Shown here piece after piece: positions 40,180 through 53,044 of a stretch of 64,000 nt of DNA; the stretch's first letter is position 1, and every line of letters begins with the position of its first letter. The DNA comes from Desmodesmus armatus (lineage: Eukaryota; Chlorophyta; Chlorophyceae; Sphaeropleales; Scenedesmaceae). Made by a program: the position numbers and the translations under genes. Below the pieces are notes generated by a model that did no database searches, was not told the DNA's origin, and saw only the letters and a list, made by a program, of their open reading frames with translations. Location of the stretch: NCBI GenBank assembly GCA_007449985.2, contig VIIQ02000725.1:248001-312000 (forward strand), read 5' to 3'.

Positions 40180-40918
40180 CTTTGGGGGTCACCCCACACC
40201 CAAGACCTGCGAGAGGCTACAGGCAGGCCAGCACGCATACCATTGTGACAGCACTGCAATGCCCGCTGGCTGCTGAATTATGCGCAGCACCTGACAGTCC
40301 TACACCCCCTCCTCTTCACTTTCTTGTTGATCAATGCGCACCATTTGATGTCCTGCTGAAGGGCCACTGCATACTAATGCTGACGCGCATCTGCCTATGG
40401 CTTTGAAACACACAGGCCCCACAGCTGCCCCCACAACTGCCCCAACAGCTGCGTCACTGCTCGGCCGTAGGCCTGCGATACCCAACCTCCTGCCCCTGCC
40501 GCCCTCCTTGTTTCCCTGCTGCGCCGCAGGATGTTCTCCCTTGCAATGAGTGCTGGTCGCATGGTCTGCTGTGGTATCCAGCCTGGCATCAGCTGCTGCC
40601 TGAGTGCTGAGAGGGAGCGGGAAGCGCAGGTGGAGGGAGCGGAATGCAGCAGCTTCACAGCCCCTGCCGCCTTCACACAGCAGGCAGGGGGTTCAACGAC
40701 AGCGCCTCACCAGACGTTGGTGGCAGCAGAGCAGGCCAACCAAGGCAGCAGGTGGGGTTCAATGTATCAGGCTGTAGCCTGTGCAGCATGCGTGTAGCAG
40801 CATTCTTCATGTCATGCAAGGTGCAAGTGCGTTGCGTTGGGGTCAGTTTCAGGGGTGTGCGCTGGGAAGAGAACGGAGGCAAGTCAAGCTGACATGTGTG
40901 CAGTCACCGCATGCGCCG
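40180..40918. repeat. Tandem repeat unit B
   Basis: Direct, diverged copy of unit A without the insertion. Confidence 0.8.
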
Positions 40919-43547
40919 CTTCTGCTGGCAACTGATCACCAGCGTGTGCTGGAGGGAAGGGCAGCCATTGGTGATTTTGACAGTCGGCTTTGGCACACAC
41001 TTCGTACAGCACGCCTGCTTGGGCTTGCCCTGGGTATGTGACTGCCCGTTACATGGGGCTGGTATGCCCAGCGGAATAAGGAGGTCGCACAGCCCCTGTG
41101 TCGTCCCTGGTGCCTCACCCTAAGGCGATGTTTGAGGCATGCAGCTGCTGGTTTGTTGCGGTTCTGCCCCTCACCGCGTGCCATGCTGACCCGCGCTGTG
41201 TCGTGCTGTGCCGTGCTGTGGTGTGCTGTGCAGGACCTGGCGGCTCCTTTTCAGGTTTCAATCAGCCATCTTCAAGGAAGGTCTGATGTGCTGAGGCGAC
41301 AAGCAGCGGAATGATTTTGCAGCTGCTTTGCAAGCCGGGGATTTGCTGGCGTTTGCCATTTTATCAGCAAGGCGTGTGTGATTGCATGCTTAGAAATGTG
41401 CTGGGAGAAGGGTCGGATGATGTGCAGCTTTTGGAGTTTTTTGGAACCTTGCGCGATTGCTGCGTTGTGATCTCCCAAGCTCTGGTAGTTGTTTTGCAGG
41501 GGTGGGTCACAGCTCTCCTGTTGGAGCTGTGTGGATTATGACGTTCTGTGAAACCATAGATGAGCATCGTTTCCACTGCTGACGCCATGCCTTTCGTCCC
41601 CTGCACATGCTATCTGCCCTTCCAGAGGCACTGCTTGTGACACTGCTTGTGAGAGTCCATGTTGGAAGCTTTTGATAATCGCTGATCAGTGACTTCGCGG
41701 GGTGCTGAAGTCGCTGCAGCGCTTTGTCTCCTGGCTATGGCTGCTGCTCTGAATGCAGACCGCACTTATATGTGGTGCTGCCGAGTGAGTCCAGTGTAAT
41801 CTGCATGTGCACGACATATTTTTGCTATGGCTGATGTAAGAGTGCTTCAGTTGTCTTGTGACGTGCAGTAGTTCAGTGAACTACAAGGGGTGACGCCTTG
41901 GATTGTGTTCTGAATGCATGCAATGCATCCTTGACACATATACAACATATATAACATATATAACGTCTAACGCCTGGGTGGCGTCAGTACTGCATCGATT
42001 CCGTCCTACTGTTTTTGATGCACAGGGTGTACCCTGGATTGTGACTGGGCTGTCACAGGCGGCTACTAGTAGTTATCTGGGTGACGCTTTCTGATTGCAG
42101 GGCTGCTGCTGCCAAGGTGCTAAACAGTTGCTGCTGCTGGGCTGCTGCTGCTGGACTTGCTGCTGCTGATGGCCCTTCACGGCCTTCCAAGGCCCTGGAA
42201 CGTAGCGCTTTCAAGATTGCAACTACATGTGACACGATCGAACACCATTATGGCACTGAACTGGTCGCTCACACTCTGGGCTCAACTGCAGCAGCAACAA
42301 CAGCAGCAGCAGCAGCGAGTGAACAAAGCTGCTGCGCCCTTGCATTCCTATCCTGTGCCTGCGTCGCTGATGGGCAGAATCTAGCTAAAGTCCTTATGTC
42401 TTCGGCACGCGCATCCACAGCTGACGGACTGTTAGTCACCCATTACTCAACCCCGCACTTGTCTCGAGAGCGAGCTCGCAGCCTCTACCCAAAGGCCCCA
42501 TGAAACGTTTTTTCATTCTTATCTTCAATAACCTTTTCCCTGCCCTGTTGTGTACGGTGCACTTTGCACGTGCAAGGAAATTGCGTCCATGAAATTAGTG
42601 ACCCTATTCAACCAGACTATTGCGGCACACAGGCGTGCCCCAGCCGTCACCGACAAATACGTACGTACATCGTGGCATTTTTCCTTTTGACCTTCTCGTA
42701 ACCAGCAGCTGCAGGAATGTTGGCGTTTGCTACCGCAGCATCCATACGCAGCCTACAAAGGACATTATTACTTATTATAACCACAACATTCCTGAACGAC
42801 TAGCCAAGGCCTGCTCTGGCACCTCTTGGACCCTACTTCAGACCAGTTTTAGCAGTCATGTGTGTGGGTGTGAGACCCGTGCGCTGTATTGGCATCTATT
42901 CCTAAAGGAATCGATGCAATATAACACATATATAACATGCGATCTGTATAACACACAAGGCAGGCCCCGGTACGCACTCAAAAGTGAGCGGCAGCTGTCT
43001 CTTTGTTGCGCACACTGATGATGGTCTAATTTGGTTGAAGACACTGTGGGCCACCGCACCATCATGTTCATACGAAGGACAGTCCAACCTCAACAGGTGA
43101 TGCAGTTGGCCGCAGCACGTGCTGCCCTGTCCTTAGATACAGGACATGCACTGAGCTGCTGAAACAGGCACACTGCCCAGGGCTGCACCTGCTGCAGCCT
43201 CAGGCAGTGCCTTCTGGTAACGCACTGGCCCAGCGCTCAAAACAGCTGACACTCTGAGAGACGTTCTGAAATCAGCCCTAAAGTATCAATGCAGCGGTGC
43301 TGTGCCACTGGCATGATGCCGCAGCTTGCGTATCAGCACCAACAAATTCTGCCGACCCAAATCATACTGTACAAATATCGCATCATCATAACATCATGCC
43401 GACAAGTGGCGCCACTTGAAAAGATGCGCCACTTGAAAAAGTGGCGCCACTTGAAAAGACAACCATCACACATGCTCTGCACGTAACCAGGTGTGCCGTT
43501 CTCAGATTAGATTACGGAGCATCCTCCGCTTGGGCGATCTGTGGGGT
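40919..43547. other. Spacer with possible exon fragments
   Basis: A plus-strand segment at 41234-41314 reads like a terminal exon (DLAAPFQVSISHLQ and on to a stop) after a TGTGC-rich acceptor. A 140-codon open frame ends at 42503 without a nearby ATG. Neither could be tied to a gene. Confidence 0.3.
43408..43460. repeat. Short tandem repeat GGCGCCACTTGAAAA, three units
   Basis: Three near-identical units containing the palindrome GGCGCC, ~110 bases past the minus-strand gene's stop, in its likely 3' UTR. Confidence 0.8.
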
Positions 43548-46500
43548 TTATACAGACATGGTGTTAGGGTTCACTGCAGCCTTGGCCTCCCCGTGGTGGT
43601 GCCTCAGGTCCTCAGTGTGGCCGCCACCATGCTCCCAGCTGCAACAGGCAGTCAAATGCAGCAGCAGCAGAGGCAGCAGCAGCAGCAGCAGGGGTGAGAA
43701 GGGATATTGAAAGGTGAGACTTTGTGTATGAATCATCTTCCCATGTTAGTTCAAGCAGCTGCATCGGAAATTTAGGGTCTGCTGATCTGGGGGTGGTGAA
43801 TCAGTCAACATGGTTTCAGCCCTCAGGGCCACTGATCATGCATAGTGAAGCTCTCAATTCTGCTGATTGCCTGCTTACTGATTCAGCAAAAACTGTCATC
43901 ATTGACGAAATTATCGCAGAAACTGTGCTTGACGCGGCCCACACAGTCGGGTCAAAGTAACAGTGCAGGTCCCTCCAAAAAGCAGTGCACTCTGGGTGCC
44001 TTGGGTGCCCTTTTGCCGTGTTGACCTTCCCACTCGCTCTAGATGACATATAGGTGACTTTTTTTGCACTTGATGCTGATTTCGTTTCCGTTTGGGGGAA
44101 GGTAGGCACGGTGCAACCCGGTGTTGGCATAGGTGTGCACAGTCATGATCATTGAATGGACAGCGATCGCCTGGGAGCTCCGATGCACTCACGTTCATCA
44201 AAAACAGCACCTTCAATAAAACACTTACATATCAAGCTTCTTCCCGAATGGGTTCAACCTGCACCGTATTTGAATAGGCTGTCACCCTGACCGGGCTCTG
44301 AGCCTGACAGGGCGGCAACATTTGAAGCCTCATTCACCTTCCCCGTATGGTCTGTTCCGCGATCCTCAAGTTTTCATGCTCTCTGCATTGCAACAGCTGC
44401 ATGCAGCTTTTTCAGGTGCGCACCTGAAAACGTGATGGCTTCCATCTCAGCCGCTGCTCGCACTGGTCCGTTATCGCTAGTATGGGCTGACGTACAGTAT
44501 GTTGCAGAATTCGAGCGAGAAGCAATGCCTCTGAAGCGGCTAGATAGTGCAGCTGCAGCAGTAGTTGATAGATCCACCCCTGGAGCACAGTGCTGACCTG
44601 GAGGCGCCTGTAGCTGGCGATGGGGGACAAGAACAAGGCTGTTGTGTTCTGCTACATCCAGTGCTAACGGAAGTTTTTGGCCACTACACCGCATGTGCAC
44701 GGTTTGGTGCACGGGGTCCAGTGAAATCAAGACCGCGCACCCTTAGACAAGGGATGGTTTAGGTACCAAAAGGGGTTTCTTGGCTGCTTTTTTGACCTCT
44801 ATGAAGGCTTCAAGGCTCAGGGGCCCACCGCGCTGCGCGCGGTGTGCCCTGAGCCAAAACCCTTCACAAACACCGTACAGGCCTTCCAAACACCGCAGTA
44901 CGGGGCGCGCGGTGCACTTACGTTAGCACTGGCTACATCCCTGAAGACTGACCGACTGGGCCCAATGCAGCGTGAGTTCAACCACCCCCTGAGGCGTTGA
45001 TCTGACAGTTGTGCTTGTGGGTCATGCGTAAGAACCTTGTGTTCCTCAGCAACGCTAGCAGTCGCAGATTCAACACCATACAAGGCGTTTCCTGCTGGCA
45101 TGTGAACAGCTGGCATGTGCTGGCACAGCCTGCCGCGTATTTGCCCCTATTGCATATATTGCATATACATTTATCTCCCCTTCCTCCCTTTTTTTAATAT
45201 TGCTGCTAGTGTTCAGGCAGCATGGTGCTGCCCTTGTATGTGTGTGCAGGAGGTGCCGCTGTGTGGCTTCTGCCTTGATACCATCATCATCAACGAAGCT
45301 CGCAATTGAGAGCAGCAGCACGGTAAGCCTGGATTGCACTGTGTCGACTGCTAGGTCGGGTTGTTTGCCCCATCTTTCAGGGTCAAATTAGACAGTCCAT
45401 GGTACCTTGCAGTTGGAACGTGTGTTCCTGCACCCTTGGCATGCTGTGGTCATGCCTGCAACCGCAGTTTGTCAGCTCAACTGTTGTCTATGGCTGCTGC
45501 TGCTTCCCTCTTTCCTCTTCCAGTCAGGCCATGGGCTGAACGCTTCCAGGGCCACCGGGGACACACCAATCGTGCTTGCAAGGCTCTAGGCCATGCTGGG
45601 GACAAGCAAACATGGCATGCCAGGTGTCTGCGAGTACCGGAATCTCGTCTTGAGCTGAACAAGGTCAACAACAGCAAGGAGGCCAAGCTGCAGCAGGACG
45701 CAGACAAGGACGCAACTGCAGGCAGCATGCAGGTGATGTTGGCGAGGCATGGTTGCTGGCTGGTTGTCCGACAAGGTCACTTCAAGATGCCAGCGTGTGT
45801 CGGGTGTGACAGCTTCAGCAAGCTGCCAGGCGAGTTCTTGTGCTTTTGGCAGTCATGGTTGGCAGTCATATTTGGCAGTCATACTGGCAGCGTCTGCAGT
45901 TCACCAGCTCTGCAACAACTGGCTTGTTCTGCATTGTGTTGCTTGCAGGCGAGGAACGGGCTGCGGCTGTGGGGTTACCTTGCCACCTGCAGGAGCTGGC
46001 GTTGAGTGGCGCTAGGAAGGCTGCCGACATTCTATGCCCAACCCCGCACAACAAAGGTCAAGTGCAACGTCCGTGCAGTGCAGCACCAGCGGCCGCTCAG
46101 GGAAGGCTCTGGTTGGGGGTGGGCTTGGCAATGAGCCAGCCATGTTGGTATACTTCACCTCCTCGCTGAGCCGTTTGCCACAGCAGCCGCTACCAATGGT
46201 CCCGAGCCCAAGATGCGCACGCTTGGCAAGGGCAAGAAGGGGGTGATTGGCGGGCAAAAGCAAGTGGAGTGGCAGTGCGGCGTGCGCTGCTGCAACCATG
46301 CTGTAGAAGCTCAATCGAATACGCGGCTGCACAGCTTTTGAACGTTCCCTGTTTTGGCTGTGTCAACATGTGTTTGGTGTCCTGCGTGTTCTCCCAGTTT
46401 TCTCAATACTTTTGAGTGGGCCTTGCTGGTTGATGTATGCCAGGGGTGGATAGGTGGATAGGTGTACATGTGAGGTGTCACATTGGCCGCCTGTCACCGT

Positions 46501-49500
46501 CTGACAAAGTGGTTTGATTCCCAGCAGGACATGCAGTTGCATGCAGTGCCTGCCAGGCACAGTGTGCAGCATGTAGTATGTGGACAACTGTACGGCAGTG
46601 CTCACAGCTGCCATTCGGTGTACAGCTGGCCAGATCTACCTCACTAGTGGTGTATGTCTGTTGATGTGCAGCCAATGCACAGTGACTACTTATTCATAAT
46701 TGGGCATGTGATATACTGCTATCTTTATCTGCATGTGGCAGACACACTGCTGTCACTACTATGTGCACTACGTACTGATGTTTTGTGATGGTTTGTGCAC
46801 AGGTATGCCTAGACTTGATATTGTCAAAGCAGCTGCGGCACAGCTGACCTGTTCGTGTGGCATTCTTCCTGCGTTGTGTTGTGCTGCATGCAACGCGTTG
46901 ACACTGTCAACTGTGGCGTACCGCAAGCTGTTGTGGACGTTGTTGTCGAAGCTGTTGTGGTACATTGCTCGAACATGCAAGCAGCACAGGCTAATGCAGC
47001 AGCTGTCGCTGCCAGTACATACTGAGAACGACATGCAGCGGTTGCAGTATTGAGTTCAGCCGGCACTCTGCTGATCATTGTCGTGCAACTGAAGCAATAA
47101 AGCATACTGAAGCGATTAACGAAAACAACAACACTGATCATCGTCACTGTCTTCAGCGACGCTGACGCGGGTCGCTGATTCAGCGGCAGCCGCGCCTTGC
47201 TGAACTGAAAAGTGAATCAGGACCAAAAATCAGTGGGTTTCGGTGGTCATTTCAGCAGACCCGAAATTTCCGATGTGTACATATGCTGAGTCCATGCAGT
47301 GTCTGTGATGCCACCACAGGCTGCTAATTGAGGTTGACAGCTTGTACCAGTAATGCCAGCTCAGGTCCGATACTACTCAGTACTACTAGGCTAGTACAAT
47401 AGTAGGCTACTACAATAGTGCTGCCAGTGGATAGTGCCTCGCCTTCAAGGCGAGTCACGGAGGACATGAAGGGAAAAAGTGTTCGTTGTGGTGCTGTGAT
47501 GTGCGGCTGGACATCCGTGTGCTGGGTCCGCGGCGGCATGCAACGCGTCGCTGCAATGCTGGCGCCATGCTACATGGGTGCAGTACATGCCTTCCAGGGC
47601 GCCGTGGAGCCGGCTCCTGCAGTCACTATGACAGCACAGGACGTGTCTTCCAAAACCAGGCCCATCCAGGATCAGCAGCAGCAAGATCTTAAGAATGACT
47701 CACTCTGTGCCGACGGCCATCATAAGGAAGATCAGCCAAATGACATTCATGACAGCACCAGCAACAGTTGCCCTCCAACGGGCCAGCCACCAGTAGGTCG
47801 AGACGTTGTTGTAGATCTGCAGTGCGATAGCAGTACAGCCAGCAGCCAGAGGTCTGATCTGAGAACTGAGCCTGCACACATCCGATATGCACATCAAATC
47901 GAATCAAATCAAAGTTACACCTGTAGCTATGAATCAAATAAAAGTTACACCTGTAGCACATATCGGATATCCGACATATGTGAGTCATATGTGACACATG
48001 TGACATCAGTAGTGCAGGCAGCCATGAAGCTGTGATAGAGTGTCCCAACCAAAACTCTAGGAAGCCTGTCAGGCAAGTTTTTGGGCAACTCTAACCACGT
48101 GGAGAATACAACTGTACTACTGTTAGCTGATGCATGCAAGGGCCTATTTGTCAGTAGCGCTCGACAGTCACAACATGCCAAGCCCCCCTGCCGTCAAGTC
48201 TGCGTGAAGTGTGCGTTAACAGTATGTGCGGAGACAGAGGGCAGGGCCACTGCATCAGTTCGAGGCAGCGGTGCAGCAAACCTGCTTGTTCAGTGCTGAC
48301 AAACATGCCTTTCCGAAATGGCATGCGCCCGTCATGGGCGATGGGATGATCGTGTGTGTCCACCACCCACCTTCTCCCAGCCAAGGAAGGCCTCGCTTGC
48401 CACCATGTTCATGAACAGGCAGGTGGCCAACATGCCCACCCAGAAGATCCGGCTGTAGTGCAGGCCCAGACGGGTGCTGGCAGCAATGCTGATGCTGACC
48501 AGGGTGGCAAGGGTGAAGGCAAAGTTCCACCAGTAGAACCTAAACACGGTGCCGCAGTTGGCAAACAGGTCTGACATACCTGCGGGGGTGCGCATCATGC
48601 GCCCGGGGCAGCAGCAACAGAAGGGGAAAGAAGGTGCATGCAGTTCCACTGTTGCTGCATTGAGTAGTGGCAAGCGCATGATGCCCAGGTACTCGCCCAC
48701 AACGGTTGGTGGGTGTTGAACATGATCATCATATATGATATGATATCCAGCAACCTCTTGGACATGTAGTCACTACTATTGGCTACAACTATTGGCAATA
48801 GCTGTCTACACAGATAATCAGATCTGATATTGAGGCACCCGTGGCAAAGCTTGCTATTCAGTAATTCCCAGCAGTCACTGCTTGCTTGTGATGATGCACG
48901 CATGCATGTATGCATGATGCAACAGCTGCCTGGAAGCTTGTCACAATGATTGCACCGTAGTACCACAGTGATCTGGGCCCCAGATCACTGTCCGGTCCGG
49001 GACCAAAGCGTGCACTAGTTTTGCTCACCAAAGGCAGCAGGCATCCTGACAGTCTCCAGGCGGTCAGGGAAGAAGTTGTAGTTGCAGGCATACTGCAGGC
49101 ACAGCAGTAAGCACAGCAGAGGTCACTGTCGCAGCTCGGGGCCCCAGGCTCCTTGCGGCATGGCCGGGCCGCAGGGCAAACTTGCCAAGTTGGGTTGGTA
49201 CTGTCGACATGCCACTCATTGCAGTGCAGATGTTGCAACAGTACGTAGAAGCGGCGCGAGGTGCATCAGGCACAGGGCAGCCTGACGTGGGCTGATAAAT
49301 GTTGGCATGTATGCTTGGATTGCAAACCTGGCTTTACCTGCAAGGCTGCTAGGCCAGCCATGTACAGAATGTTGGAGAAAAAAGCCAGCATCAGTCCACC
49401 CCACACAGCGCCTTTGGTGGTTGTCATGACCTACATGTATGGTCCGTTGCTTGTGACAATGTGGCTCAGTATATGGCGCATGCATGCCCTACTGCGCACG

Positions 49501-49595
49501 CCTTGCAACAGCAGGCGCGACCAACGACTGGTGACAACACCACCGCATTGCGCAGTTGCGCACGAGGACGGACTCACAGCAGAATTTCCAGCCAT
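43548..49595 (-). CDS. Four-TM membrane protein, paralogue 1 (family not recognised)
   Basis: Six exons on the minus strand: 49578-49595, 49338-49430, 49029-49092, 48371-48579, 47704-47816 and 43548-43638 (195 aa). The first five lengths (18, 93, 64, 209, 113) equal those of the plus-strand paralogue. Four hydrophobic spans are visible: LMLAFFSNILYMAGLAALQ, WWNFAFTLATLVSISIAAS, IFWVGMLATCLFMNMVASE and VAGAVMNVIWLIFLMMAV. Between TM1 and TM2 is a Cys/Phe-rich loop (YACNYNFFPDRLETVRMP). The tail is hydrophilic and His-rich (DWEHGGGHTEDLRHHHGE, ending MSV). Reading through exon 5 would stop at the TGA in GAGTGAGT, but splicing GA|GTGAGT to the distant last exon restores a tail conserved in the paralogue. 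That last intron is ~4.07 kb. An in-frame ATG nine bases upstream (MFK) exists. Function unknown. Confidence 0.85.
43639..47703. other. Long last intron of paralogue 1, with about 3.7 kb absent from paralogue 2
   Basis: The matching intron in paralogue 2 is 390 bases. This segment holds open frames with exon-like pieces on the plus strand: VPESRLELNKVNNSKEAKLQ near 45640-45700, and an open end reading PKMRTLGKGKKGVIGG near 46210-46260, stopping near 46340. A terminal-exon-like EVPLCGFCLDTIIINEARN lies near 45250-45309. No transposon ends or complete gene were recognised. Confidence 0.5.
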
Positions 49596-50342
49596 TTTGA
49601 ACATGAATTTGATGTAGCCGAATCCCAGGACGGAAGCTTCCGTCTTAAGATTGGAAGTTTGGAAGTTGGGAGGAAGAAGGCGCACGATGCAGTTATGACA
49701 GGGATCAGAGTGGAGCGTGATAGTGAACAAAGTACTGGTTTGAATGAGATAGTGAGTTGATCTACATGGCAGGGGTTCCCCTCTGGTAGCGTTTCACGTG
49801 TAACAAGCAGGCTGACTGTACCGAGGGCTGGACGCAGGTTTATCCGACTCGCTTTGGAGTCAAAGTGGGCTTTGCATTGAATCTCAGCATATGTAGCTCC
49901 CCGGTTCCCCGACAACTGCGTGAGGAGGGGCTGCTGTGCGTGCCTTCCTCTTTTCTCCATCGCATGGCAGCTGGCCAGCTGGCAAGGATCGCGTAACCTG
50001 CTTCTGCTGGCCTGCTTTCCCATGGGCGGACGTGCAACTTGATGAAGCTCTGTCATACTCAACAGACAGGCTAGTGTTTGGGTGCCGCGGTCGACGCAAC
50101 GTTGCTCCAATGGTCGGCCCAGCGCTCGGTACAGTCAGTTTCAGTCAACTTGTAACAAGGCTGCGTCGCGCAATTGAAGGGAATAAAGTCTGAAAGCTGA
50201 GTTCACATTCACTTCACCAATTCGCTATCACGCTCAGTCCTTCAGCCAAATCGCAAGCCCTCTCATATATTCTGGCAGCGCTCAACTGCATCGTGACATA
50301 CTCTTCCTCCTGGATTTCGGATACATCAATTCCCGGCCAAAG
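49596..50342. promoter_or_regulatory. Shared 747-base spacer between divergent paralogues
   Basis: The two starts (49595 on minus, 50343 on plus) face away from each other, so this spacer must hold both promoters. No TATA box or named element could be assigned. A ~70-base G/A-rich stretch (GAAGGAAGAAGG-like) lies near 49650-49690. Confidence 0.5.
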
Positions 50343-52736
50343 ATGTCTGGGAGCTCTGCGGTGAGACCATCCTTGTGACTCCCTTCGGTATCGCGCGGTA
50401 GCGGAAGTGCCGCGACTGCTGTTGCAATGCTCGCGCTGTAGTCCATGGCCAGTGCCAGCAAGGTAGCACGCTGTTTCATACCGTGCAGGTCATGGCTACC
50501 ACCAAGGGGGCTGTATGGCCCCTGATGTGGCTGGCTTTCGCCTCCAACATCCTGTACATGGCTGGACTGGCAGCCTTGCAGGTGCGACCAGGTTCTGCCA
50601 TGTGGATACATGCACAGACGCTAAGGGCACGCCCTGGGCCCAGCGTATTGGTACAAGAATGACGTAGTCTGTTGGTAACAGGGGCTTTGATGGGACCTTG
50701 GAGTCCGTTCAATTTCCAAGCCTCGATCAAGGGGCACGCATCAGGTTTGCAACCCAAGCAGGCAGGCCATGCACCAACTAGCCATCGTCATGCATGTTAT
50801 TCTTGCACCGCACCGTGACGGTCCCCCCCCCCTGCACGTGTGGGGGCTGTTCAAACACCTGCCGCCCTAGGGGGTGGCAACAGCAGACCCCTACCTGTTG
50901 CGCGCAACGAAGCCATCTGTGCGCAAGAAGTGTGGGGCTGATGGAGTCCCTGCTGCTGTGCTTACTGCTGTGCCTGCAGTATGCCTGTAACTACAACTTC
51001 TTCCCTGACCAACTGGAGACTGTCAGGATGCCTGCTGCTTTTGGTGAGCAACTACTGTAGCGCACGCACCGTTGAATGATGTCGTTTGAAAGCAATGCCC
51101 GTTGCTCGCAACGCATGTGCCGCCCGGGGCGGTCTGTGTGGGCGGACAGGTCCCCTTCAAGGGGCCTGCTTGTCGCTGAGGTGCTGATGGCTTTGCCGTG
51201 CGGCATCGCTCTTTCATTGGCCAATTGCAGGAGTGCCTGCCAGGCCTGCGGCACAGTGTGTCAGCCAGTGAATCAACTAGCTCAAATGCATCAGGCATGT
51301 ACACCACCACCCTTCCCCAGGCGGTCTCATATGCAGTGTGCAAGGGCGTTCAATATGACATTGACACACAGCTAACACTGACATTGACACACAGCTAACA
51401 CAGCTAACACTGCTGCAAGCATAGACCGCCACATAACATCATGCTTTGCCATGTCTGGCCGGCAAAACGACAATGTGTGCACCTTCTTCCCCCTACTGTT
51501 GCCGCTGCCGCTTGCGCACCCCCGCAGGCATGTCAGACCTGTTCGCCAACTGCGGCACCGTGTTCAGGTTCTACTGGTGGAACTTTGCCCTCACCTTTGT
51601 CACCCTCGTCAGCATTGGCATTGCTGCCAGCACCCGTCTGGGTTTGCACTACAGCCGGATCTTCTGGGTGGGCATGCTGGCCACCTGCCTGTTCACAAAC
51701 ATGGTGACATGCGAGGCCTTCCTCGGCTGGCAGAAGGTGGGTGGTGGGCCCATGTGCGTGGATGTGCACCCATATTTGTTATCACTGAACTGACAGGTTT
51801 GCTATGCACCAGCCTTCTGGTGATTCGAAAGGGAAGGGAGGGGGCCCTTTTGGTGTACGCACACTTATCGACACACACTATCACAAGTTTAGGGGCAGGC
51901 TGGTTTGGCGGGTGCTTGCTGTGGACCATGAACCCAGAAGAGCGCTCAAGCGTGGTTATACACTCTGACACAGCCCCAGCTTGCTGGCTCAGGGCCTGCA
52001 TTTCTGATGTGCAGACTCAGAGGTCATCCTAGCTCAGGTTAGGCTCTAGGCAGGGGCGAGGCTCTCTGTTTGCTAGCTCAGGTTTGAGCTCTAGGCTGGG
52101 CGGAGGCTCTCTTGTTACGATGCTGTTGTCACATTGCAGATCTACGAGAATGTCTACAGCTACTGGTGGCTGGCCCGTTGGAGGGCAACTGTTGCTGGTG
52201 CCGTTATCAATGTTATCTGGCTCATCTTCCTGATGATGGCTGTCGGCACAGAGTGAGTAGTGACACTGTGTAGTGACTACAGTAGGGCTACCGTAGTACT
52301 GCTATCACTGCTATCACTGCTACTACTACTACTACTGCTATCACTGCTATCACTGCTATCACTGCTACTACTACTCGCCGCCTGATTGCCCTACTACAGT
52401 AGTGACTCTTGCTGTGCTGCTACAGTTTGGAAGACACGATTGGCATCCATAGCGCCAGCACTGCATGGCTTGGACTCCAAGAGTCTATGCCACGGTTGAA
52501 ATAATGAGTGATAGCGTATGAATTGTTTGGCAATCAACCTGGCGTGACACTCAGGAGGATGGTTGACCATCTAAGCTTCACCACTCACGATTCACCACTC
52601 CTGCTGCTGCTGCTGCCGCCGCCTTCTCACTGCCCGCTGTAGCTGGGAGCATGGTGGTGGCCACTCCGAGGAGTTGAGGCACCACAGTGATGCCAAGGTC
52701 ACCACAGCGGTGACACCTCCAGCCATGTCGGTGTAA
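50343..52736 (+). CDS. Four-TM membrane protein, paralogue 2 (family not recognised)
   Basis: Six exons: 50343-50360, 50489-50581, 50980-51043, 51528-51736, 52140-52252 and 52643-52736 (196 aa), all GT-AG and in phase. Predicted spans are at residues ~14-37, 73-96, 101-125 and 144-163. Conserved between the paralogues are YACNYNFFPD.LETVRMPAA, MSDLFANCGTVFRFYWWNF, STRLGLHYSRIFWVGMLATC and WWLARWRATVAGAV. The C-terminus is a soluble His/Glu-rich tail (DWEHGGGHSEELRHHSDAK ... MSV). Exon 1 encodes only MSGSSA. The tail depends on splicing at GA|GTGAGT; unspliced, the protein would end in AVGTE. The family was not recognised. It lies head-to-head with paralogue 1 as an inverted duplication. Confidence 0.85.
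52295..52376. repeat. CACTGCTAT / CTACTA tandem repeat
   Basis: Alternating TATCACTGC and TACTACTAC units in the last intron of paralogue 2. Confidence 0.9.
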
Positions 52737-53044
52737 GCTGCCTCGATCAACCAAGATGGAGGGGTGCCCAACGCCCAGAGATGTCTTTGATGAGGGTGCT
52801 TCAGTTTGAGCATGGCATGCCAGGTTGCATGCAGAGTGCATGTGAGGCTCACAATGGCATCCCCACACGTGGTGCCAATGGCGTTGGCTTGATGATATGA
52901 TACGGTATGCTACTTTGTCCCCTGTAGGCAGCAGTCAGCAGAGTTGTTGGTGGTGTTACTATCTGGCGGCCAGCTGTGGCATGGCATCTCTGCATTTCCC
53001 ATCAGGGCTGGTATGGTTTCTGTATTTCAGCTGTCCAGAGTGAC

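Noticed and set aside
42081..42503. 140-codon plus-strand frame
   Set aside because: It has no ATG at its start and is Ala/Ser-rich around CTG repeats. The opposite strand is also open.
43724..43960. 78-codon plus-strand frame with protein-like end (DEIIAETVLDAAHTVG)
   Set aside because: It overlaps an equally open minus-strand frame and lies inside the paralogue 1 intron. There is no homology or splice support.
45361..46005. 214-codon plus-strand open frame
   Set aside because: The composition is partly exon-like, but there is no family resemblance, and joining it to nearby exon-like pieces breaks phase. Noted only as content of the long intron.
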